From NCBI RefSeq assembly GCF_016798225.1, contig NZ_JAEUYX010000004.1, positions 1 to 64,000 of the forward strand: DNA of 64,000 nt. The letters run 5' to 3'. The translations under genes were made by a program, and so were the position numbers. Shown here piece after piece: positions 16,805 through 25,454 of the stretch. The notes under the pieces were generated by a model. That model saw only the letters and a program-made list of their open reading frames with translations. It did no database searches and was not told the DNA's origin. This DNA is from Anaerococcus sp. mt242 (GTDB lineage: Bacteria; Bacillota; Clostridia; Tissierellales; Peptoniphilaceae). Numbering within the stretch: position 1 is the stretch's first letter; every line of letters begins with the position of its first letter.

Positions 16805-17816
16805 AATAAATCACCCCTAAAAGATCAATCCCAAGTCTTTTTAGTTCTTTTACTGCGTTTTTCAAATCATTTTTTAATGCATTTTTTGAAACTAAAAGGA
16901 TTTTGTAATCTTCGTATTCTGCAAGATCAATTGCATCTGAGCTATTGAAATTTGATTCCTTAATTAAAATATAAGGATAATTTGCTTTCAGTCCCTTTAA
17001 TTCTTCTAAAATATTTTTCTCACTTTGAGGGTTAATCTCTACTGCGTTTAGTACTTCTGAAATATCTGTACTAATATTTTTGTTATCATTATTTTTATTA
17101 AGCTCGGATATACCTATCACGGCAGAACCTGCATTTGTTTTTATTTTTCTTTTTACTTTTGCAAGCTCAGCTTCCTTATCTTTTGTAAGATCAGCTAAAA
17201 CTTCGTAATCTAGTTCACGAATATCATCAGCAGAGCTTATCTTATCTGAAATTAGTTCTCTAAGTATAAGAAGTAATATTCCAATTAGTGCTCCTACTAT
17301 TAAGCCTAAAACCGCAAAAATTATGCCACGTAACTTTGAGGCCTTATTTACAACTACATTTTGTAAATACTCGATATTTTCCATACGCAGATAATTTCTT
17401 GCATAAGACCTAAATTCTTCTGCAATTAATGTTAGTGTATCTTCTGCTCGTTTTTCATTTGAATCTTTGTAAGTCAAACTAATTACCCCGCCTTGAGGGT
17501 TGACATCATAATCAAAGTTTTTTGAAACCATTTTGCTATCCCAATCTGGATCTATTTTCTCTGTAACAGTTTCAAATAAATTTTCTGATTCTAAAAACTG
17601 AGAATATACATTGGCAAGTTTTTCATTTAAAATCAGCTTATTATAGGTAATTGGCTCATCATCATTACTTGTTACAATCAATACAGCCTCAGCCTCATAA
17701 TCTCCTGGCAAGATATTTTGGGTAAAATAAGCCAAAAATCCAATTAGTAGGGCTGGAATAATAATCAGCCATTTATTTTTTTTGATTGCTTTTCTAATTT
17801 CTTGTGTTGTTAACAT
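16800..17816 (-). CDS. Wzz/YveK-type polysaccharide chain-length protein
   Basis: A 338-residue protein with an N-terminal membrane helix (about 14-32), an extracytoplasmic helical region, and a second helix near 170-187, the layout of Wzz/capsule chain-length regulators. The segment DYEAEAVLIVTSNDDEP is typical of the N-terminal Wzz domain. The cytoplasmic tail lacks a Walker ATPase, so a separate tyrosine kinase would be needed; none is nearby. It lies nine bases after the EpsG-like gene, so the two probably act in one surface polysaccharide pathway. Confidence 0.75.
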   Translation of the reverse strand: MLTTQEIRKAIKKNKWLIIIPALLIGFLAYFTQNILPGDYEAEAVLIVTSNDDEPITYNKLILNEKLANVYSQFLESENLFETVTEKIDPDWDSKMVSKNFDYDVNPQGGVISLTYKDSNEKRAEDTLTLIAEEFRSYARNYLRMENIEYLQNVVVNKASKLRGIIFAVLGLIVGALIGILLLILRELISDKISSADDIRELDYEVLADLTKDKEAELAKVKRKIKTNAGSAVIGISELNKNNDNKNISTDISEVLNAVEINPQSEKNILEELKGLKANYPYILIKESNFNSSDAIDLAEYEDYKILLVSKNALKNDLKNAVKELKRLGIDLLGVIYY

Positions 17817-17825
17817 AAATCTCTC

Positions 17826-18944
17826 CTATTTTAATGAGTGAATTGCATTTAAATTTGTAAAGAAAAAGTCATAGCTTGGCGCCTTTGCCATTAAGAAAAT
17901 GGCGTATGGGATTAGGAAAAACACTACCGCAAGGGCAATTAAAAATTTGCCTAGCTTATCTATATTTTTTACTTTTTCTAAGACTAAAGGTATATAAATG
18001 ATTTCCAAAATTGTAAAAAATGTTGAAAATCTAAAGGCTATGGCTGTTGATGACCTAAATACTAAAAGTACTAAAAGAGCAAACCACATAGCCTTGATAC
18101 TTGCTTCTTCTAGGGAAAATTTTTCAAAATCTTCTTTCTTAAAGTACATCAATGTAGTGATAAATAAGGCTGCTGCAAAAATTATCCTTGGATCATAAAA
18201 CTTCATTGCCCCAGCAAATTGTCCAGTAAAGGTGTAGTTTAAAACCTTAGTTGCCATTCGCCCCAAACCAATTGCCGATAAAATTTGGGCAAGGATTCTA
18301 AACATTAAGCTAGAAAAAACTGATGCCAGCAAAGCAGCACCTGCAGTTAGTATCTTAAAAAATCTACCAATATCAAAGGCCATAAAAAATAAAAATGGCA
18401 ACAGTATTACGCTAGCCCTATGAAAAGTCATAGCAAATAAGAAAAATAATAAGCTTTTAAAAAACTTTTTGCTGACAAAAGAATCTATACTCAAAAGCCC
18501 AAGTCCTATGGCAGTTGCAGTTCTTGCCGTTTGCATATCAAATTGGATAAAAATTGGCAAAAATATAATTGCAGATAAAAATGGATTTGCACTTTTCTTT
18601 ATGGATATATATGCCACTGGTATTATGGAAAGGGCATTCATAATTACAATTATCCACTGCCTTGAAAGGTTAAGAATATTTATCAAATAAGAAAATAATC
18701 TAAAGGCAAACTCTACTGGATAGGAAAAGTTTAAAACTTTTGAAAAATCTACTCCAATATCTTTTGCAAACCACAGGTAGTTGTAATAATCTGCATCTCC
18801 AGATCCTCTAAAAGCTGCAAAGGCAAACATTATAAAAAACATCAGTCCAGCAGCAAGATTTTTCTTGTTTTTGTCCTTAAATTTTATGAAATTGTTGATT
18901 AAAAATAAGCAAAGCTCACTTAAAGTAAATAATGCAAATCCCAT
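17826..18944 (-). CDS. EpsG-like polysaccharide polymerase
   Basis: A 372-residue membrane protein with about ten hydrophobic segments. The early FAAFRGSGDADYYNYLWFAKD resembles the EpsG/Wzy pattern (FR.G..DY..Y). Members are thought to polymerise surface polysaccharide repeat units. It is followed by a Wzz-like gene, which supports the assignment. No glycosyltransferase or flippase is adjacent, so this looks like a detached part of a larger pathway. Confidence 0.7.
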   Translation of the reverse strand: MGFALFTLSELCLFLINNFIKFKDKNKKNLAAGLMFFIMFAFAAFRGSGDADYYNYLWFAKDIGVDFSKVLNFSYPVEFAFRLFSYLINILNLSRQWIIVIMNALSIIPVAYISIKKSANPFLSAIIFLPIFIQFDMQTARTATAIGLGLLSIDSFVSKKFFKSLLFFLFAMTFHRASVILLPFLFFMAFDIGRFFKILTAGAALLASVFSSLMFRILAQILSAIGLGRMATKVLNYTFTGQFAGAMKFYDPRIIFAAALFITTLMYFKKEDFEKFSLEEASIKAMWFALLVLLVFRSSTAIAFRFSTFFTILEIIYIPLVLEKVKNIDKLGKFLIALAVVFFLIPYAIFLMAKAPSYDFFFTNLNAIHSLK

Positions 18945-19007
18945 ATTTTCCCCTTAATATGAAATATTATATCATTGCCTTAAAATTTTAAAAAGAATTT
19001 TAGGCAA

Positions 19008-19051
19008 AAAAATAAAAAACAGGTCTGAAATATTCATTTAATCAGACCTGT
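19008..19051 (-). terminator. Terminator of the serine hydrolase-esterase gene
   Basis: CAGGTCTGA pairs with TCAGACCTG around a longer AT-rich loop; TTTTTTATTTTTTT follows on the minus strand. Confidence 0.85.
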
Positions 19052-19062
19052 ATATTATTATT

Positions 19063-21696
19063 TTATTCTAAGGATTCACTTGTCCATTTATAAAAGTCAT
19101 AGGCAATATTTTTCCAATAGTTCCAGTTGTGCTCATTTTCTTTTGAATCTATTTTAAACTCAGTATTAATATTACTTAGTTTTAAAGCATCTACAAATTT
19201 ATTTACATCATCAAATGGTACAGTTGAGTCACCTAATGAAGTTCTTATATAAAAGTCAACATTTGAATTATTTTTTATATAAGTTTCTGGATGCATTTTT
19301 TGATAAAAATCATCAGACCATGGCTTATTAGCTTCTTTAAAAGCGTGATTATTTTTTCTTATATTATTATCTTCATCAAGCTTATACCAAACAGCTGGAG
19401 ATATCAAGGTTGCTTTTGAAAATTTGTCAGGATACTTAAGGGCAAATCTTGCTGCACCATATCCACCCATAGATATGCCACCAATAGCTCGAGAGTTTCT
19501 AGAGTTTTTTGTATTGTAAGTTTTATCAATATATGGAATTAAATCTTCCATAATAGCTTTCTCCATTTTCATACCATCGTTTTGATCAATATAAAAACTA
19601 TTAAATCCATCTGGAAATACTACTATCATATCTTTGCCAGTTTTTTTAATAACTTTATCCAAGATAGTTTTAGAGTCAAATCTCTCCAATAAATTTGTAT
19701 GATTGCCTCCCAATCCGTGTAACATGTATAAAACTGGATAACCACCAGCTTTTTTAGGATCGTAATTTTTTGGTAGATATACATTGTAGTTCCAATCGAG
19801 TTTTAAATTTGGAGAATAAAGTGTGCTAGTTACTCTTTGACTTGGTTTTTCTTCTTTTAAAATATTATCAGCTTTTTTAAATTCTTCTAAAATATTATTT
19901 ACTTCTATTAGAGTCTTATATTTTTCCTTATAATAGTCATTTACATTTTTTAAAGCAATATAGTCATTAATTTGGCCAATATTAAAGTAGTCATCATTTT
20001 CTCTAATTAATCTTTCTTTGCCCTTTAAAAGCTCATCTGATAAGGCAATAATTTGTTCTGGAGAGGACTCTTGTAATGATTTATAAAGCAAAGTTGTAAT
20101 TGCTCCATATCCCGCTGATAAGGATTGGTCTGAATAAAATACATTTGGATTGTTTTCCTTATTTAAAACTGGAGAATTTTTCTTATTTGTAAGTAAAGTT
20201 ATAACCATATTTTCTACTGGATCTATAACTGTTAATGTACCAGTCCAACCAGTATGACCATAGGTTTTTGAGCTAGCAAGATTTGAAAATGCCCATGCGT
20301 ACTTACCATTTCCCATAAGTCTCCAACCTAAACCATAAGATGGATCGATTTGTTTTGGTCTAGTAAATAAATCTTGAGTTTCTTTATCCCAAAAAATAAT
20401 ATCCCCATATTTTCCATTATTTAACATAATATTAGCAAGTTTTGATAAATCTCTGGCATTTGAAAATAAACCCGCATGTCCACTTATCCCATTCATAGAG
20501 TAAAATGCTTTTTCATCGTGGACTTGACCCCAAATTGTATCCCTTCTAATATTGTTAAAATGAACTTCGCCATCTCTCGTATTTCCATTTAGTTCAGTGG
20601 CTGCTGTGTCATGTTTTTCAAAACCATTTTCCAAAGGATTAAATGTAGTTCTAGTAAGCCCAAGAGGTCTTACAAAACTTTCATTGAAATATTCATCTAA
20701 TTGCATTCCTGTAACTTTTTCAATAATAAAACCTAAAAGCATATAATCTACATCAGAATATATAGTATCTTTTCCAGGTTCATATTTAAGAGGTGTTTTA
20801 AAAATCATATTTAGAGTATAATTTCTATTTTGAGAATACAAGTTATTTTTCCCGTTTTTTACACCATCATCTTTATCATATTTTTCATTATGATACTGAG
20901 GATCTGCTGGAAAACCTGCCTGGTGCATCAAAATATCTCTTATACTTATATTATTTTTTCCCTTTATGATATCAGCATCAGAATCTTTAAAATCGTCAAA
21001 ATATTTATTTACCTTATCATCTAAGTTTATTTTTCCTTCATAAACTAATTTTTGAAGAGAGTAGTTAGTAACATACATTTTTGTATTGCTAGCTAGATCA
21101 AACATAGTTAAGTCATCAACTCTATCTCTTTTTTCCTTTTCAATTGGTCTTCCATCTTTATAATAATTATTTTTATATCCAAAATTATGATTATAAATTT
21201 CTTTATTATCTTTCATTATAGAGATTTGACCACCAGCAAAGTCTTTCTTAACTTCTTCATCTAAAATTTTTTCAAGCAAATCAGTGGTGCCTTTATCCAA
21301 TGTCTCTTTTTTTGTTTCTAAAGGCTTTTCTTCTTTACTTGCTTTAATACTTACATTAGTTTGATCTTTAGAATCTAGGACATCTAAGTAATTCTTACCA
21401 TCAGCTATATTTTCATCTACCTCTTTTTGATCAGATACTTTCTTTCCATTCAAATAAATTTCACTATCGTCAAAATCATCAATTTCAACTTCGCTTTCCC
21501 CTTTTTTTGCATCAAAAGCAAAAGATGAATTTAGTAATATGGAATCGTCATATTCACTTATATCTTTGGGAAACGAATAATCATAATAGATAATGTTTTC
21601 ATTAGTTGAATCCTCATTACTATAATTGACATCAGAAGCAAAAGAAACGCCTGGAAATAGTAAAGCTACAGATAATATCAAAATGCTTTTTTTCAC
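19063..21696 (-). CDS. Secreted serine beta-lactamase-fold hydrolase fused to an esterase domain
   Basis: An 877-residue exported protein. The start is GTG at 21696, five bases after AAGGAGG, giving the signal peptide KKSILILSVALLFPGVSFASD. After an acidic linker comes a beta-lactamase/transpeptidase-like domain (about 135-540): SxxK in LASNTKMY, a YSD triad in IYSDVDYML, and HTGWTG. The C-terminal third (about 640-877) is an esterase-D-like alpha/beta hydrolase: VLYMLHGLGGN, nucleophile GGISMGGYG, and a final His in NEHNWNYW. The two catalytic modules in one chain suggest processing of cell-wall or acylated substrates outside the cell. It is monocistronic. The substrate cannot be told. Confidence 0.85.
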   Translation of the reverse strand: MKKSILILSVALLFPGVSFASDVNYSNEDSTNENIIYYDYSFPKDISEYDDSILLNSSFAFDAKKGESEVEIDDFDDSEIYLNGKKVSDQKEVDENIADGKNYLDVLDSKDQTNVSIKASKEEKPLETKKETLDKGTTDLLEKILDEEVKKDFAGGQISIMKDNKEIYNHNFGYKNNYYKDGRPIEKEKRDRVDDLTMFDLASNTKMYVTNYSLQKLVYEGKINLDDKVNKYFDDFKDSDADIIKGKNNISIRDILMHQAGFPADPQYHNEKYDKDDGVKNGKNNLYSQNRNYTLNMIFKTPLKYEPGKDTIYSDVDYMLLGFIIEKVTGMQLDEYFNESFVRPLGLTRTTFNPLENGFEKHDTAATELNGNTRDGEVHFNNIRRDTIWGQVHDEKAFYSMNGISGHAGLFSNARDLSKLANIMLNNGKYGDIIFWDKETQDLFTRPKQIDPSYGLGWRLMGNGKYAWAFSNLASSKTYGHTGWTGTLTVIDPVENMVITLLTNKKNSPVLNKENNPNVFYSDQSLSAGYGAITTLLYKSLQESSPEQIIALSDELLKGKERLIRENDDYFNIGQINDYIALKNVNDYYKEKYKTLIEVNNILEEFKKADNILKEEKPSQRVTSTLYSPNLKLDWNYNVYLPKNYDPKKAGGYPVLYMLHGLGGNHTNLLERFDSKTILDKVIKKTGKDMIVVFPDGFNSFYIDQNDGMKMEKAIMEDLIPYIDKTYNTKNSRNSRAIGGISMGGYGAARFALKYPDKFSKATLISPAVWYKLDEDNNIRKNNHAFKEANKPWSDDFYQKMHPETYIKNNSNVDFYIRTSLGDSTVPFDDVNKFVDALKLSNINTEFKIDSKENEHNWNYWKNIAYDFYKWTSESLE

Positions 21697-21830
21697 AATT
21701 ACCTCCTTATATGAAAACTTTTTCAAGATTATTTTATAACATCCGAAATAATATTTCAACATAAATTTATATCATTTAAATAAATTATTCAACATTTTAA
21801 TTTACTTATAATATTAAACAAATTCTAAAT

Positions 21831-21860
21831 TTAACACTAACTTTACAATTCTTTTATAAA
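21831..21860 (+). promoter_or_regulatory. Possible promoter of the structured small RNA
   Basis: TTAACA (21831-21836) and TATAAA (21855-21860) with an 18-base spacer. It would start a transcript near 21867 that ends at the terminator at 22114. Confidence 0.45.
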
Positions 21861-21861
21861 T

Positions 21862-22114
21862 GCAAAACATTTATGCATTAACATAAATACCAAGGAAACA
21901 GTTTGAAGCTGACAGATTGATTTTCATCGCAAATGCGTGCTCTTCCTTAATAATAAATTTGTGTCAACTGTTTACCTTTCCGGGTACAAAAGTCTTAAAC
22001 CCTCAAACTTTTGTGCTTCTCTCACAAACTTAAAAACTCTTCTTAGCATAAATTTTTGCAAAAAATTTTAGTGAGAGTAATCAACAGTCAAGCTGCGGCC
22101 TTGGCTGTTTTTTT
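21862..22114 (+). ncRNA. Unassigned structured small RNA with terminator
   Basis: No protein frame covers this interval, yet it is full of helices. A 12-bp stem (21892-21903 with 21966-21978, one bulge) encloses further pairings. ACAAAAGT/ACTTTTGT (21986-21993, 22007-22014) forms a hairpin whose loop holds ACCC, able to pair with GGGT just outside it, giving a pseudoknot. CTCTCAC/GTGAGAG pairs 22019-22025 with 22071-22077. A terminator stem (22085-22092/22100-22107) and seven T close the RNA. The 5' segment AGCTGAC..TTGATT (21907-21922) can alternatively pair with 22079-22094, disrupting the terminator. I do not recognise it as a T-box, tmRNA, RNase P or a common riboswitch; a 6S RNA is possible. 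Confidence 0.6.
22085..22114 (+). terminator. Terminator of the structured small RNA
   Basis: CAGTCAAG and CTTGGCTG form the stem with a short GC-rich loop, followed by seven T on the plus strand. Confidence 0.85.
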
Positions 22115-22173
22115 GTATAAAAAATTATTTTGATATATTTCCTTAATAATAAATCATAAAAATTTTAGCTCTT

Positions 22174-22202
22174 TTGAATGTAACAAATAAATATGCTAAA
22201 AT
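22174..22202 (+). promoter_or_regulatory. Promoter giving an apparently leaderless mRNA
   Basis: TTGAAT (22174-22179) and TAAAAT (22197-22202) are 17 bases apart, with an extended TG motif before the -10. The ATG of the next gene begins at the seventh base after the -10, and no Shine-Dalgarno sequence is present. Confidence 0.7.
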
Positions 22203-22208
22203 AATACT

Positions 22209-22625
22209 ATGAATAATATTAATTTAGCAAAGACTACACTATTAGAAAATAACCATTCTATAGTTGTAGTTAAAGAAGATAAAGTTGTTTATAAGTCGGA
22301 TAAAAATGGCTTATTACCTATTATCGATATTTATGACAGTGATGAAAACATCTTAAAGGGTGCAGCTGTTGCAGATAAAGTTATAGGTAGGGCTGCCGCA
22401 CTTATTTTGATAAAGGCAAATATAAGTGAACTTTACACAGAGCTTATATCAGAAAATGCCATTAGTATTCTGGATGATACAAATATTAAGTATCAATATA
22501 ATAAGAAAGTAAAGGAGATTAGGAATAGGGATAACACTGATATGTGTCCTATGGAAAAACTTTCCCTAAGCACAGATGATGCTGATCAGTTAATAGCAAA
22601 AGTTAAGGAGAAAATTAATAAATGA
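22209..22625 (+). CDS. DUF1893 domain protein
   Basis: A 138-residue cytoplasmic protein. The core SIVVVKEDKVVYKSDKNGLLPIIDIY, followed by LKGAAVADKVIGRAAALILIKANISELYTELISENAISIL, matches DUF1893, a deaminase-like fold without known reaction. The family is often encoded beside ECF-type membrane proteins, as here, where the stop overlaps the start of the next gene by four bases. There is no ribosome binding site, and the promoter places the transcription start at the ATG. Function is unknown. Confidence 0.8.
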   Translation: MNNINLAKTTLLENNHSIVVVKEDKVVYKSDKNGLLPIIDIYDSDENILKGAAVADKVIGRAAALILIKANISELYTELISENAISILDDTNIKYQYNKKVKEIRNRDNTDMCPMEKLSLSTDDADQLIAKVKEKINK

Positions 22626-23161
22626 ATACAAAAAAATTAGTATATTCAGCAGTTTTCTTGGCTTTAGGGATATTATTTCCAATGATATTTCACACTTTAG
22701 GCCTACCTGGCCAAGTACTATTGCCAATGCATATTCCTATTTTTCTAGGAGCTTTAACACTTGGACCTATTCCAGGTTTATTAATTGGTTTAGTAACCCC
22801 AATCTTATCAAGCCTACTTACTGGTATGCCTCCAATGGTGCCTATGGTTCCAATTATGGTTTTTGAGTTAGCGGCTTATGGATTTTTTGCTGGATATTTT
22901 TACGAAAAATACCAAAAAAATGTATTTCTTCCTTTAATCGGAGCTATGATTATTGGTAGAATTGTAGCAGGAATTGTTGCATCTATTGTATTTAATGTAT
23001 TTAATATGGAAGCTATCAGCATCATTCCATTTATAACTGGATCATTTGTAAAGGGACTTCCTGGAATAATTTTAGCACTTGTCCTAGTGCCTCTTGTCTA
23101 TAGATGGATGCCAGCTAATATTAAAAACGATTACAATCCAACAACAAATAGGATTACTTAA
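22622..23161 (+). CDS. ECF transporter S component, ligand unknown
   Basis: A 179-residue membrane protein with about six hydrophobic segments. LVYSAVFLALGILFPMIF and HIPIFLGALTLGPIPGLLIGLVTPILSSLLTGMPP are typical of substrate-binding subunits of ECF vitamin transporters. It overlaps the DUF1893 gene in ATGA fashion, so the two proteins are made together. There is no riboswitch to reveal the ligand. It is distinct from the RibU and ThiT encoded elsewhere in the window. Confidence 0.85.
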   Translation: MNTKKLVYSAVFLALGILFPMIFHTLGLPGQVLLPMHIPIFLGALTLGPIPGLLIGLVTPILSSLLTGMPPMVPMVPIMVFELAAYGFFAGYFYEKYQKNVFLPLIGAMIIGRIVAGIVASIVFNVFNMEAISIIPFITGSFVKGLPGIILALVLVPLVYRWMPANIKNDYNPTTNRIT

Positions 23162-23164
23162 TAA

Positions 23165-23191
23165 AAAAAAGACCTTTCTAGGTCTTTTTTT
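23165..23191. terminator. Bidirectional terminator
   Basis: AAAAAAGACC and GGTCTTTTTT form the stem with a six-base loop, and T runs exist on both strands. It separates the convergent ECF and DUF4097 genes. Confidence 0.88.
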
Positions 23192-23192
23192 A

Positions 23193-24254
23193 TTATCTAA
23201 GATTTATTTTACCAAAGGCTGCTGATGCAAAGATTTCTATATCTGTTTTTTCTAGATTTGTAGAAACTTCATAGCCTTTTTCTTTTTGCATTTTGTTTTT
23301 AAATTTATCGCTTAAGTTTAATCCTTGGCTTAAAACCTCTGCTTTTATTTCGCCAGTGTATGATTCGCTATCTATTACGATATTACCAAATCCTGAGTTT
23401 AAGTCGATTTTTTCGCTTTCTTTGATATTATAAATTCTAATATTTCCAGAATCTGTGTCTGCAAATAAGTTTTTAGTATTTAGGCCATCAACTCTAATAT
23501 TTCCGCTAACTGCATCAATTTCTGCTTTTTCACCGCTGATATTAGCAAGATAAATAGATCCATTTACATTATCAATTGTTAAATCACCATTTGTATTTTT
23601 GATATCAACTTTTCCATTTGTATTTTGAATGTCGATATCTCCTTGAGAGTTAATAACATTTACTTTTGCATTGATTGAGTTAATGCTGGTATCTGTAAAG
23701 TCAACATCTTCAATTTCGATATTACCATTTACTAGGTTGATATTTAGATTTTCGTATAAATTTTTGCCTAGGGCAATTTTTATAATTGAAGTTGCTTCAA
23801 GGTTGTGATAGGCTTCATTGACACTGATATTTAAATCATTTTCAATGATTTCGATATCTAAATAATCAAGAAGTTCACCTTTTTTTGACCAAATATCTTG
23901 GTTAATTGTAATAGCAGAGTCATTTGCTCGCTCGATTAAAATTTTACCAGATGGGATATCAATATTGATGTTATTGATTTCATCATCAATTCTCATTTCT
24001 TTATTTGTATTTACTTGACCTTTGATGTTGTATTGGTTGATGTCAATATTTTCTAGGTCAATATTTGAAAGTGATTCAAAAGCATCAGTTGTTTTTTTGA
24101 TAACACTTTCGATAGATTGGTTAATCCTTGCCATAAAGTCGCTATCATTACGGCCTTTTTTATTGCCAATGGCACTTAGTAAGTCGTTTGCTTCTTCGAC
24201 AGTGATTTTACCTTCCTTAAGCATTTCTAAAATTAATTGTTTTTCATCATTCAT
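23193..24254 (-). CDS. DUF4097-type beta-strand-repeat protein
   Basis: A 353-residue protein. Residues 1-30 (LILEMLKEGKITVEEANDLLSAI) form the short helical module found at the start of YvlB/LiaX-like proteins. From about 90 on, short strands recur with the pattern N-G-x-I-x-I (for example NTNGDLTIDNVNGSIYL), predicting a right-handed parallel beta-helix. There is no signal peptide or membrane segment. It overlaps the DUF2089 regulator by eight bases, a pairing common in Firmicutes and often tied to envelope-stress sensing. The exact role is unknown. Confidence 0.8.
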   Translation of the reverse strand: MNDEKQLILEMLKEGKITVEEANDLLSAIGNKKGRNDSDFMARINQSIESVIKKTTDAFESLSNIDLENIDINQYNIKGQVNTNKEMRIDDEINNINIDIPSGKILIERANDSAITINQDIWSKKGELLDYLDIEIIENDLNISVNEAYHNLEATSIIKIALGKNLYENLNINLVNGNIEIEDVDFTDTSINSINAKVNVINSQGDIDIQNTNGKVDIKNTNGDLTIDNVNGSIYLANISGEKAEIDAVSGNIRVDGLNTKNLFADTDSGNIRIYNIKESEKIDLNSGFGNIVIDSESYTGEIKAEVLSQGLNLSDKFKNKMQKEKGYEVSTNLEKTDIEIFASAAFGKINLR

Positions 24255-24603
24255 CTTTTAATTCCTCCAATAATTCACGTGCTTGGTCAGCTGTGATTTC
24301 ACCATTATCAAGCATATTAAGGATATCTAGACGGCTTTCTTTTTTATCGATTTTACCACCTAGTTTTGCTACTAATTTATCTATTCTATTTCTAACTGTT
24401 GGATAAGAAATACCGATTTCTTCTCCTACATCTTTAATAGATCCTCTTTTTTGTAAAAATAATTCTATAAATTCTTTATCTTCTTTATCAAGTCTTGAAA
24501 AGTTATCAATTTCAAACTCACCACTTACTTCTGTATAGCAACTATTACATCTATATGATGTGATGATCATCTCGTCACCACAGTTTGGACATTTATTAAT
24601 CAT
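24247..24603 (-). CDS. DUF2089 zinc-ribbon helix-turn-helix regulator
   Basis: A 118-residue DNA-binding protein. A zinc ribbon opens it (CPNCG at 5-9, CNSC at 19-22), followed by a helix-turn-helix (FLQKRGSIKDVGEEIGISYPTVRNRIDKLV). The C-terminus ILNMLDNGEITADQARELLEEL is the same kind of helical module that starts the downstream DUF4097 protein. That points to a regulator and partner that may interact through matching modules. It is the first gene of the pair. Confidence 0.85.
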   Translation of the reverse strand: MINKCPNCGDEMIITSYRCNSCYTEVSGEFEIDNFSRLDKEDKEFIELFLQKRGSIKDVGEEIGISYPTVRNRIDKLVAKLGGKIDKKESRLDILNMLDNGEITADQARELLEELKDE

Positions 24604-24732
24604 TGATAGCCTCCTTTTGATAATAATATACTATCACTTTTAATTTTTGTAAAGTCTATTTTAATATTTTTAATATTTTTTGTTATATTTTTAAATTTAT
24701 GAATTACAATTTGATGAATCATACTTTTGAGC

Positions 24733-24763
24733 AAATAAAAAAAGACTTGAATTTTCAAGTCTT
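24733..24763 (-). terminator. Terminator of the 24762-25454 gene
   Basis: AAGACTTGAA pairs with TTCAAGTCTT; TTTTTTTATTT follows on the minus strand. Confidence 0.85.
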
Positions 24764-25454
24764 ATAAATAATCTTTCATCCAATATGATTTTAATGTACG
24801 GACTATCCATAATATGGTATTTACCATAACAACTGCCAAAAATAGCATTCCTAATAGTAAAAATGATGCCATGCTTATATCATTATTAAATATTTTTGGG
24901 GGAAGAAAATTATATAAAAATGCTGATACAAAGAAAAATACTATCCATTTTATGCTGGTTTTTAAATTGCCATCAAAATCTGGAAATATAAATTGCTTTT
25001 TGCCATAGCGATTTGCAAAATCATCTCTTTTTCTTCTTAGTTCTTCACGTTTATTTTTATCTGCTTGGTCAATTTTTGCTGAGTAATAGTGCTCCATGTC
25101 TTCATTACTTGTAGCATATTTTAGCAAGTTATCAACTTCATTTTGGCTGTTATCTTGATTTAGAATTTTGCTGGTAATGGATGCTTTTGATTTGTAGGTC
25201 TTGCGTTCTTCTCTTAAATCTTTTAACTTTTGGATATCTCTTGTATCTAGCAAAAGTTTTTCTGTTTCAGCCTCATATTTTCTTTGGTATTTCAAAATAT
25301 TTGTAAAAATAAATACAAATACCAATATGACAAACATTTGGGCTATTAAAACCATTATCTCTCCTGCATTAAAAATTGTTGCAAGGCCCATAAATAGGGC
25401 TGGGATCAGGATTGTAATAATGGAAAGACCCAAAAATTTTAAAATAGATCTCAT
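24762..25454 (-). CDS. Membrane protein of unknown function, end of glycolipid operon
   Basis: A 230-residue protein with two N-terminal hydrophobic helices (about 5-55), a charged central region predicted to be coiled coil (60-150), and two C-terminal helices (about 165-220). No family is recognised. Its start overlaps the end of the glucosyltransferase gene by four bases, so it is co-transcribed with two enzymes of glycolipid synthesis. A role in the same pathway is only inference. Confidence 0.65.
   Translation of the reverse strand: MRSILKFLGLSIITILIPALFMGLATIFNAGEIMVLIAQMFVILVFVFIFTNILKYQRKYEAETEKLLLDTRDIQKLKDLREERKTYKSKASITSKILNQDNSQNEVDNLLKYATSNEDMEHYYSAKIDQADKNKREELRRKRDDFANRYGKKQFIFPDFDGNLKTSIKWIVFFFVSAFLYNFLPPKIFNNDISMASFLLLGMLFLAVVMVNTILWIVRTLKSYWMKDYL

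Noticed and set aside
22085-22208. Riboswitch for the DUF1893-ECF operon
   Set aside because: A strong promoter lies between the terminator and the gene, so the upstream RNA need not control it by attenuation; no known aptamer is recognisable.
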